Below are positions 1 through 7,124 of a stretch of 64,000 bases of DNA, in pieces. The position numbers and the translations under genes are program-made. Source of the DNA: Rhodospirillaceae bacterium (lineage in GTDB: Bacteria > Pseudomonadota > Alphaproteobacteria > DSM-16000 > Inquilinaceae); assembly GCA_020638595.1 (NCBI GenBank), contig JACKIG010000012.1, positions 62,001-126,000 on the forward strand, given 5' to 3'. The notes under the pieces were generated by a model, which was not told where the DNA came from, did not search any database, and saw only the letters and a program-made list of their open reading frames with translations. Positions within the stretch are counted from its first letter, which is position 1. Every line of letters starts with the position of its first letter.

Positions 1-1
1 G

Positions 2-571
2 GTGCCGTCGAAGTCCTACCATCACATCGCGCGCGCCTGCGACATGGGGGCGGAGGGTATCATGCTGCCCATGGTCGGCAACGCGGCGGAGGCGCGCGCC
101 ATCCTGGATTGTATGAAATATACGCCGGAGGGCCATCGTGGCGTGGCGCTGGGCATCGCCCACGATGCCTACACGGGCGGTGCCGTGATGGACAAGCTGG
201 CCGGGGCCAATCGGCGGACGACCTTCTTCGCCCAGATCGAGACCGCCGAAGGCGTGGAGAACGCCGATGCCATCGCCGCCGTTGACGGCGTCGACTGTCT
301 GTGGGTCGGGCATTTCGACCTGTCGAGCTCGCTGGGTATCCCGGGCGAGTTCGAGCATCCGACATTCCTGTCGGCCATCGACAGGGTAGCGGCGGCATGC
401 GCCGCCCACGGCAAGGCCCTGGGGCGGCTGGTGCCCGACGTGGCCACCGCGGCCGACTACCACGCCAAGGGGTTCGACTTCATCTGCTATTCCGGCGACG
501 TCTGGGTGTTCCAGGGGGCGCTGAAGGCCGGCATCGACGGCGTACGCGCCGCCTGCGCGGCCAGGGGCTGA
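2..571 (+). CDS. HpcH/HpaI-type aldolase, 5'-truncated
   Basis: This is the C-terminal 189 residues of a class II, metal-dependent 2-keto-3-deoxy-acid aldolase of the HpcH/HpaI family; the start lies before the window. Visible hallmarks are GIMLPMV, the metal-ligand stretch QIETAEGVEN (Glu) and GHFDLSSSLG (Asp), as in HpaI. Family members split or form a C-C bond between pyruvate and an aldehyde in the cytoplasm. The next gene is a 2-hydroxyacid dehydrogenase 38 bp downstream on the same strand, followed by an FAH-family hydrolase, so a small catabolic operon is likely. The substrate cannot be read from the sequence. The first in-frame GTG at position 2 is probably internal. Confidence 0.85.
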   Translation: MPSKSYHHIARACDMGAEGIMLPMVGNAAEARAILDCMKYTPEGHRGVALGIAHDAYTGGAVMDKLAGANRRTTFFAQIETAEGVENADAIAAVDGVDCLWVGHFDLSSSLGIPGEFEHPTFLSAIDRVAAACAAHGKALGRLVPDVATAADYHAKGFDFICYSGDVWVFQGALKAGIDGVRAACAARG

Positions 572-609
572 GACCGGGGCCGTCGCACCGGACCTGGGGG
601 GAGCAGGGC

Positions 610-1659
610 ATGGCCAGGTTCCGCATCGCCTTGAGCGGTGATTTCCGCAAGCCGGACGGCACGCCGGCCTATCCGATGTTCGACACCACGCCGCTGACGT
701 CGGATCCGCAGATCGACACCGTGTATGTCGATGCCGTGGACGGCGCCATCCCGGCGCAGGGACTGGCCGGTTGTGACGCCCTGATCCTGTTGCTGCCGAA
801 ATTCACCGCAGCCAGCATTCCGGCGGACGGCCGGCTGGCGGTCGTGGCGCGCTTCGGCGTCGGCTTCGACAATGTCGACGTCCCCGCCTGCACCGCTGGC
901 GATATCGCCCTGGTGACGACCCCGGACGGGGTGCGGCGGCCGGTGGCCGTCGCGATCCTGACCTTCGTGCTGGCGCTCAGCCAGCGCATGCTGATCAAGG
1001 ACCGGCTGGCCCGACGGGGGCCGGAGGGGTGGGCCGAGCGGTCCGGCCACATGGGCACGGGCCTGATCGGCCGCACCCTCGGGTCGCTGGGCATCGGCAA
1101 TATCGGTGCGGAGGTCTATCGGCTGGCGGTACCCTTCGGCATGGATTTCATCGCCCACGACCCCTATGCGGACCCCGCCGTGGCGGCCGAGCTGGGCATC
1201 CGCCTGGTGTCGCTGGAGGAGCTGTTCCGCCTGTCCGATTTCCTGTCGGTCAGCTGCCCGCTCAACGACCAGACCCGCGGCATCGTCAATGCCCAGCGCC
1301 TGGCGCTGATGAAGCCCACGGCCTTCCTGATCAACACCGCCCGCGGCCCCGTCGTCGACCAGGCGGCCCTGACCGACGCGCTGCGCCGCCGCGCCATCGC
1401 CGGCGCCGGCCTGGACGTGTTCGAGGTGGAGCCGACCCCGGCGGGGGAGGCGCTGATGGCACTGGACACCGTGATCGTCAGCCCGCACGCGCTGTCGTGG
1501 ACGGACCAGGGCTTCGCCGGCATCGGCGCCGCCGATGTCGCCGCCGTTCTGGCGGTGATGCGCGGCGAGGTCCCGCGCGGCATCGTCAACCGTGCGGTCG
1601 TCGACCGTCCGGGCTGGCAGGCCAAGCTGGATGGGTATCGCCGGCGGCCTGGCGGATGA
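610..1659 (+). CDS. D-isomer-specific 2-hydroxyacid dehydrogenase
   Basis: Predicted cytoplasmic NAD(P)-dependent oxidoreductase of 349 residues that interconverts a 2-hydroxy acid and a 2-keto acid. The Rossmann motif LGIGNIGAEVYRLA lies in the middle of the chain. The catalytic trio follows in the usual order: Arg in NTARGP, Glu in DVFEVEP and His in SPHALSW. The ATG at 610 follows a purine-rich GGGGGGAGCAGGGC ribosome site. It sits between the aldolase and the FAH-family gene, so it may reduce the keto acid made by the aldolase or oxidise its precursor. The exact substrate is unknown. Confidence 0.88.
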   Translation: MARFRIALSGDFRKPDGTPAYPMFDTTPLTSDPQIDTVYVDAVDGAIPAQGLAGCDALILLLPKFTAASIPADGRLAVVARFGVGFDNVDVPACTAGDIALVTTPDGVRRPVAVAILTFVLALSQRMLIKDRLARRGPEGWAERSGHMGTGLIGRTLGSLGIGNIGAEVYRLAVPFGMDFIAHDPYADPAVAAELGIRLVSLEELFRLSDFLSVSCPLNDQTRGIVNAQRLALMKPTAFLINTARGPVVDQAALTDALRRRAIAGAGLDVFEVEPTPAGEALMALDTVIVSPHALSWTDQGFAGIGAADVAAVLAVMRGEVPRGIVNRAVVDRPGWQAKLDGYRRRPGG

Positions 1660-1873
1660 CGGCCGGCGCCTGGCAGCGCACGGGGCGGGCGTGCCTCCGC
1701 GCGACGCGGCCCGTCATCGGTCCCGGCGCCGTGTTCGGGCTCGCGTCCCGGCCCGTGCCGAGGGAACATGTCCGGGCATTGGCGCTTATCCTTGTCGTCT
1801 GCGCGCTGACCGCGGCCGCGACTGTCGCGGCCATCGCCAGCCGCGCGGAACCCTCAGCAGGAGTACGCACCCC
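1660..1873. other. Gap between dehydrogenase and FAH gene
   Basis: About 214 bp without a convincing gene. The plus-strand reading frame runs open into the FAH gene, but its residues are Arg/Pro-rich and resemble no family I recognise. The FAH start at 1874 has its own AGGAG site. No terminator or promoter is clear. Confidence 0.5.
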
Positions 1874-2596
1874 ATGACCGCCGACACCTGGACCGCGGCC
1901 CAAGGCCCGACTGCCGACTACGTCATCCCGTTGCCGCCGGTGCCGGCGGTGCCGGTGCAGGGCTGCGATGCGCTGTTTCCCGTGCGTCGCATCTACTGCG
2001 TCGGGCGCAACTATGCCGCCCATGCGGTGGAGATGGGCGGCGACCCGGACAAGGAGGCCCCGTTCTTCTTCCAGAAGAACCCCGACAACCTGGTCCTGGA
2101 CGGCATCTTCCCGTACCCCGTCGCCTCCGACGACGTGCACCACGAGGTCGAGCTGGTGGTGGCGCTGGGCACCGGCGGCAAGAACATCCCCGTCGGCAGC
2201 GCGCTGGAACATGTCTTCGGCTATGCCGTCGGCCTCGACATGACCCGCCGCGACCTGCAGGGCGAAGCCAAGAAGGCCGGCCGTCCCTGGGAAACCGGCA
2301 AGGCTTTCGAGTCGTCCGCCCCCTGCGGCCCCATCGCCCCCGCCACCGAAATCGGCCACCCCGCCGCCGGCACCATCACCCTGGCCGTCAACGGCGACGT
2401 CCGCCAGTCAGGCGACCTGAACCAGCTGACCTGGAAGGTCCCCGAAATCATCGCCCACCTCTCGGCCCTGTTCACCCTGGCGCCGGGCGACCTGATCTTC
2501 ACCGGCACGCCGTCGGGCGTGGGTCCGGTGGTACGTGGCGACGAACTGCTGGGCCAGATCGAAGGCGTGGGGGAATTGCGGGTCACGGTGGTGTGA
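1874..2596 (+). CDS. Fumarylacetoacetate hydrolase (FAH) family protein
   Basis: A 240-residue single-domain FAH-family protein, the size of fumarylpyruvate hydrolases and acylpyruvases. Characteristic stretches are RIYCVGRNYAAHAVEMG, FFFQKNPDNLV, the metal-binding HHEVELVVALG (two Glu), GLDMTRRDLQ and GDLIFTGTPSGVGPV. Such enzymes hydrolyse a C-C bond in a 2,4-diketo acid or isomerise the product in aromatic catabolism, using a divalent metal. The ATG at 1874 is preceded by AGGAG about ten bases upstream. It is the last gene of the operon with the aldolase and the dehydrogenase. Substrate unknown. Confidence 0.9.
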   Translation: MTADTWTAAQGPTADYVIPLPPVPAVPVQGCDALFPVRRIYCVGRNYAAHAVEMGGDPDKEAPFFFQKNPDNLVLDGIFPYPVASDDVHHEVELVVALGTGGKNIPVGSALEHVFGYAVGLDMTRRDLQGEAKKAGRPWETGKAFESSAPCGPIAPATEIGHPAAGTITLAVNGDVRQSGDLNQLTWKVPEIIAHLSALFTLAPGDLIFTGTPSGVGPVVRGDELLGQIEGVGELRVTVV

Positions 2597-2709
2597 GGCT
2601 GACGGTCCGGCGGGCATCCGAAGCCCACGGCCGGACACCTGCCCGGGCGCCGGGCTGGGGTCATCGATCGGGATGACCCGCCCGCGACCGAGGACGGATT
2701 GCCCAGCCC

Positions 2710-3255
2710 CTACCGCTCCCGCGCGGGGTGGCAGACGATGCAGGGGCAAGGCGCGTGCTTGTGCACGGCGTCGGAGACGCTGGCGTGCAGCAGGGCGCCC
2801 AGGCCCTCCAGGCCGCGGGTGCCCATGACGATCAGGTCGGCCTTGTGCTGCTGTGCCTGGCGGACGATCTGGTCGGCCGGGTCGCCGTTGCAGATCACCG
2901 TCGTCACCCTGTTCACATGCTGGCCTTGCGAATAGGTCTGCCCCTGGCGGACCACGAATTCGGCGACGGCGTGGCCGACGCGCTCGGCCAGGCGGTTCTG
3001 GTTCTGCGCCTGGGCGGCCAGCGTCTCGTCGCCCTCCATGAACGTCTCGGCGAACTGGCGGTAGCTGGGCGGATGCACCACCCCTTCGGCGACCGCGGCA
3101 TTCAAGAGGTCTTCGGAGATGCGATGGTGTCCGGTCACGCAGACCAGCACCACGGCGGCGGCATAGTGGTCGGCAAGCGCACACCCGATCTCCAGGCCAT
3201 GGTCGGCGTGGTCGCTGCCGTCAACGGGAATCAGGATCGTCTGGACCTTCTGCAC
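2710..3255 (-). CDS. Universal stress protein (UspA family)
   Basis: A 181-residue UspA-fold protein. The N-terminus has the typical first strand with ILIPVDGSDHA, and the C-terminus has VMGTRGLEGLGALLHASVSD, matching the ATP-binding G-x2-G-x9-G-S type motif of Usp domains. I placed the start at GTG 3255 because it follows a GAGGGGGAAAGAG ribosome site and puts the first strand right after the start; the open frame continues further upstream without Usp character. It is longer than a minimal Usp because of a helical insert at about residues 60-110. It is transcribed alone and convergent with the FAH gene. Confidence 0.85.
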   Translation of the reverse strand: MQKVQTILIPVDGSDHADHGLEIGCALADHYAAAVVLVCVTGHHRISEDLLNAAVAEGVVHPPSYRQFAETFMEGDETLAAQAQNQNRLAERVGHAVAEFVVRQGQTYSQGQHVNRVTTVICNGDPADQIVRQAQQHKADLIVMGTRGLEGLGALLHASVSDAVHKHAPCPCIVCHPARER

Positions 3256-3476
3256 GGCTCTTTCCCCCTCTTCTCTTGCTTTCTTGGCCCGCACCGATCC
3301 AGGCGCGTGCAGGACTTGAGCATAGTGCCGCGCCGTTCCGATGGCCAAGCCAGGGTTGACGTGGCCGAAGCGAGGAATCGGCCTGTATCGGACGGCCGGC
3401 AATGGTCTCTGGAAAGATCATTAGATTGCATTGTACAATTTGAGATATGAAATTGAAGGCGAGGGGGGATCATCTC

Positions 3477-3794
3477 ATGACGCTGGGACGAGTGACGGTG
3501 ACTGGCCCCGCGGACTTTGGCGTGTATGTCAACAAGGGTTACACGAAACCTGCAGGGACGATCGGATCGGGTGGCGTTACCGAGACACCGATCATCCTGC
3601 CCTTCGGCCGGTACCTGTTCGAAACGCTGGATGCAGCCGGCAAACCGGATCACTGGGCCAAGGCCAGCGTCAGCAAGAGGACCCCTGACGTCGCGGTCAC
3701 GCTGGTGGCGAAACCGCCGCCGGGGACGCCGCGCCCGGTGAAGCCACGGCCGGTGAAGCCGCCGCGTGCGAAGCCGACAGCACCAACCTCCTAG
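3477..3794 (+). CDS. Small protein with Pro/Lys-rich tail, unknown
   Basis: A 105-residue protein I do not recognise. The first 75 residues look like a small beta-rich domain (VTVTGPADFGVYVNKGY, GRYLFETLDAAGKPDHWAKA). The last 30 residues are a Pro/Lys/Arg repeat of the type PRPVKPRPVKPP. No signal peptide or membrane helix is visible. I chose ATG 3477 because GAGGGGGG lies ten bases before it; ATG 3447 is in frame but lacks a ribosome site. The upstream stretch 3256-3476 separates it from the divergent universal stress gene and must hold both promoters. Confidence 0.55.
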   Translation: MTLGRVTVTGPADFGVYVNKGYTKPAGTIGSGGVTETPIILPFGRYLFETLDAAGKPDHWAKASVSKRTPDVAVTLVAKPPPGTPRPVKPRPVKPPRAKPTAPTS

Positions 3795-3879
3795 CGACCG
3801 TCCCGCACGCCCTGGATCCGATCAGGGTGGGCAACGACGTCCGCGCAGGCCGCGGACCACTGCTTGAAGGGAGGGGGAA

Positions 3880-5511
3880 TTGCCGTTCCATCGTCTTTGC
3901 CTGCAAGCCAGCTGCCTTGCGGTTGCGCTATCGGTTCTGGGGGACTGCGCCTATCCGGTCCGCAACGGGGAACTGGAAGAGGGGACCAGGGTCAATACGG
4001 CGCTGGGCGATGCGGGTACCCAGGGTGACGGATACCGCGGCACCCAGGTCTATGATCCGCCGTACCCCGAAACGCTGGTGGTCCTGACGGTGTCGGGCGG
4101 CGGCACCCGGGCCTCGGCGCTCGGCTACGGCGCAATGCGGGCGATGCGCGATGTCCGCTTCGGTGACGGCGGAACGACGCTGCTGGATGCGGTCGACATC
4201 GTGTCTTCGGTCTCCGGCGGCAGTGTGCCGGCAGCCTATCTGGCTCTGCGGGGTCCCGCCGGCATCGACGATTTCCGTGAGCGCTTCCTGCTGCGCGACG
4301 GCATGGCGGCGCTGATCTGGGGTGGGCTCAATCCCTATGGCCTCGCCAGCCTGTCGACAGCCGGTGTCGAACGGATCGACCTGCTGATCGACCATTTCGA
4401 CAATAGCTTGTTTGCCGGTGCCACCTATGCCGACCTGCGCGACCCACGAAGCGCCAGCGGCTGGAAGCGGCCATATCTGATCCTGAATGCAGCCGACATG
4501 GCGGCTGAGGCGCCGTTTCCATTCCACCAGTGGCAGTTCGACCTGCTCTGTTCCGACCTCGAAACGTTGCCGCTCAGCGTAGCCGTTGCAGCGTCGGCGG
4601 CGTTCCCGGCGGCGCTGTCTCCGGTCACGTTGCGCAACTACTCCGAGCCCGGCGGTTGTCCCGGCCAGCGGGCGCTGGGGAGCGGCTGCCTCGGACAGCA
4701 GGCGCTGGGGAGCGGCTGGCCGCCGTGTTGGGTTACATCGACGCAGGAAGCGATCGCGGCGGGTGGGCTGGTCTACGACAATCCGGGCAGCGTCCGCCGT
4801 GCACGGCTCGCCGCCGGGTACTACGAGACCCGTGCGGGCGCTCTGATGCGTCCCTACGTCCACCTTCTCGATGGCGGGATCGCCGACAATCTCGGCCTGG
4901 CGGAACCGCTGCGGCTCATGACCTCGGTGGAGATCGAACCGCGCCTGTTCTCCAATTTTTTCGACTCCGCGATGAGCATCCAGGACGTGCTTGTGGTGGT
5001 GGTGAATGCGCGATCGGACCCCGACAGCGACCTTGATGTGGAGGTTGCAACGCCGGGCATGATCGACATGCTGACGGCCAGCATCAGTTCGGCCATTGAT
5101 AATGCCACCTTTGGCACGCAGGGGCGTCTCGCCCTGCAAATCAGGGAACTGATCCGGGAGACGGCCAACCTCGATGGGATGGGTGAGGACCTGCGCGCAA
5201 ATATGGAGATCCAGCTCTCTCGGCTGGATATCCAGACCGCAATGATCGATTTCGACTACATCACCAACGACAATTGCCGCCGGCTGTTCCAGAACATCGC
5301 CACCACCTGGACTCTCGAACAGGCGGAAGTGGATGCGCTGATCGACTTGTCCGGGGCGCTGCTGTGGAAGGACCCGGGGTTCCGCCTCTTCCTGCAACGC
5401 CAGCGCGACCGGGGTGTCGATGTCGGCCCGTCCTGGGACGAGGGCAGGATCGCCGCTGCCGAGACGGCGGCCTGTGGCCGGCTGGCCCTGCATGCAGCCG
5501 GAGCTGGGTAG
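3880..5511 (+). CDS. Patatin-like phospholipase, probably exported
   Basis: A 543-residue lipid acyl hydrolase of the patatin family. The oxyanion-hole loop SGGGTRASALGYG is near residue 73, the nucleophile elbow SSVSGGS near residue 110, and the second member of the Ser-Asp dyad in LLDGGIADN near residue 330. The N-terminus is hydrophobic with a Cys at LGDC, which may be an imperfect lipobox, so export or lipoprotein anchoring is plausible. The start is TTG 3880, immediately after a very strong GGGAGGGGGAA site. Between catalytic elements is a short in-frame repetition (GQRALGSGC then GQQALGSGW). Substrate unknown. Confidence 0.82.
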   Translation: MPFHRLCLQASCLAVALSVLGDCAYPVRNGELEEGTRVNTALGDAGTQGDGYRGTQVYDPPYPETLVVLTVSGGGTRASALGYGAMRAMRDVRFGDGGTTLLDAVDIVSSVSGGSVPAAYLALRGPAGIDDFRERFLLRDGMAALIWGGLNPYGLASLSTAGVERIDLLIDHFDNSLFAGATYADLRDPRSASGWKRPYLILNAADMAAEAPFPFHQWQFDLLCSDLETLPLSVAVAASAAFPAALSPVTLRNYSEPGGCPGQRALGSGCLGQQALGSGWPPCWVTSTQEAIAAGGLVYDNPGSVRRARLAAGYYETRAGALMRPYVHLLDGGIADNLGLAEPLRLMTSVEIEPRLFSNFFDSAMSIQDVLVVVVNARSDPDSDLDVEVATPGMIDMLTASISSAIDNATFGTQGRLALQIRELIRETANLDGMGEDLRANMEIQLSRLDIQTAMIDFDYITNDNCRRLFQNIATTWTLEQAEVDALIDLSGALLWKDPGFRLFLQRQRDRGVDVGPSWDEGRIAAAETAACGRLALHAAGAG

Positions 5512-5564
5512 GCTGGCGGTCCCCCCTCGTCAGGCGGCCGGCGGAGGGATACAGTCCGCACACC

Positions 5565-6812
5565 ATGCCTCTCGGTCTTCTCAAGTACGGGCTTGCCCGC
5601 CGCTATCCCGCCAGCCGCCATTTCCCGATCCGGCCCCCGCTGAAGGACGGCTATGACGTCGTCATCATCGGCGGCGGCGGGCACGGGCTGGCGGCGGCGT
5701 GGCATCTGGCGCACGACCACGGCGTCACCGACGTGGCGGTGCTGGACAAGGGCTATCTCGGCGGCGGCAACACCGCGCGCAACACCGCCATCATCCGTTC
5801 CAACTATCTGACGCCGGAAGGGGTGGCCTTCTATGCCCGCAGCATGGATCTGTGGCGCGACCTGTCGGCCCGCCTGCGGATCAACATCCTCTATTCCCAG
5901 CGCGGGCACCTGACCTTGGCCCATACCGACGCCGCGGTGCGCACCATGCGCTGGCGGGCCGAGGTCAACAAACACCTGGACGTCGACAGCCAGTTGATCT
6001 GGCCGGACGAAATCGCGCGGCTGGCACCGACCATGAGCCTGTCGCGCAGCGTGCGCTATCCGGTCCTGGCGGCGCTCTACCATCCGCCCGGGGCCATCGC
6101 CCGGCACGATGCCGTCGCCTGGGGCTATGCCCGGGCCGCGGCGAGGAAGGGGGTGGAGCTGCACCCCCAGACCGAAGTGACCGGCCTGCTGACCAGCCCC
6201 GACGGGTCGCGCATCACGGGTGTGGAAACGACTCGCGGGACCGTGCGTGCGCACCGGGTGCTGCAGGCCGTCGCCGGCTATTCCGGCCAGGTGGCCGGCA
6301 TGGCGGGCCTGAAGCTGCCGATCCGCTCCATCCCCTTGCAGGCCTGCGTCAGCCAGCCCCTGAAGCCATTCCTGGACCCGATCATCGTCTCCGGCTCGCT
6401 GCATATCTATATCAGCCAGTCGGCGCGCGGAGAGTTCGTCATGGGCGGGGCCAGCGACCCCTATCCGCTCTATTCGACGCGTTCGACCCTCGACTTCAAG
6501 GAAGGCCTGTTCGCCCACATGCTGGAGCTGTTCCCGGCCTTGTCGGAGGTTCCGATCATGCGCCAGTGGGCCGGCATCACCGACATGACGCCGGATTTCT
6601 CGCCGGTGATGGGGCCGACGCCGCTGGAAGGCTACTATATCGATGCCGGCTGGGGAACCTGGGGCTTCAAGGCCACACCGGTCTGTGGTGAGACCATGGC
6701 GCATACGGTGGCCACCGGTCGGCCGCATCCGCTGATCGAAAGCTTCGCCCTGTCGCGCTTCGCCCGCTTCGACCAGGTGGGAGAGAAGGGGGCGGCCAGT
6801 GTCGGTCAATGA
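5565..6812 (+). CDS. soxB: Sarcosine oxidase beta subunit-like flavoprotein
   Basis: A 415-residue FAD-dependent amine oxidase subunit. The dinucleotide-binding motif VVIIGGGGHGLAAAWHL starts near residue 32. The motif ARHDAVAWGYARAA carries His181, which by eye corresponds to the residue that covalently anchors FMN at the alpha/beta interface of tetrameric sarcosine oxidases. The C-terminus has the typical GMTPDFSPVMG-like segment (TDMTPDFSPVMG) and WGFKATPVCG. The enzyme would oxidatively demethylate sarcosine or a related N-methyl amino acid. It is the first gene of soxB-soxD-soxA; soxG is absent. Confidence 0.9.
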   Translation: MPLGLLKYGLARRYPASRHFPIRPPLKDGYDVVIIGGGGHGLAAAWHLAHDHGVTDVAVLDKGYLGGGNTARNTAIIRSNYLTPEGVAFYARSMDLWRDLSARLRINILYSQRGHLTLAHTDAAVRTMRWRAEVNKHLDVDSQLIWPDEIARLAPTMSLSRSVRYPVLAALYHPPGAIARHDAVAWGYARAAARKGVELHPQTEVTGLLTSPDGSRITGVETTRGTVRAHRVLQAVAGYSGQVAGMAGLKLPIRSIPLQACVSQPLKPFLDPIIVSGSLHIYISQSARGEFVMGGASDPYPLYSTRSTLDFKEGLFAHMLELFPALSEVPIMRQWAGITDMTPDFSPVMGPTPLEGYYIDAGWGTWGFKATPVCGETMAHTVATGRPHPLIESFALSRFARFDQVGEKGAASVGQ

Positions 6813-6839
6813 CATCCGAGAGGCGCCGGGAGGCCGCCG

Positions 6840-7124
6840 ATGAAGCTGATGCCCTGCCCCCTGAACGGCCCGCGCAACATCCAGGAATTCGTCTGCGGCG
6901 GCGAGGTGCACGTGATGCCTGACCCGCGGACCGTGTCGGACGAGGCCTGGGCCAGCCACGTGTTCCTGCAGGACAATCCGGCGGGCGTGGTGCGCGAATG
7001 GTGGTGCCATGTCGCCACCAGCTATTGGTTCATCGCCGAGCGCAATACCGTGACCGACGAGATCCTGCGCACCTATCCGGCCGCCGAGGTCTTCGCCAAG
7101 CGGGTGGAGTTCGCCGAGCGATGA
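6840..7124 (+). CDS. soxD: Sarcosine oxidase delta subunit-like protein
   Basis: A 94-residue delta subunit. The start at 6840 follows GGGAGGCCGCCG. The N-terminus MKLMPCPLNGPRN aligns with the classical zinc-site opening, but the second Cys (CPYCG in many SoxD) is Asn here. The later His is kept in WWCHVATSYWF, while the partner Cys is Ser. By eye only two of the four usual zinc ligands remain, a pattern I associate with a distinct SoxD subclass. The stop overlaps the soxA start by four bases (ATGA). Confidence 0.85.
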   Translation: MKLMPCPLNGPRNIQEFVCGGEVHVMPDPRTVSDEAWASHVFLQDNPAGVVREWWCHVATSYWFIAERNTVTDEILRTYPAAEVFAKRVEFAER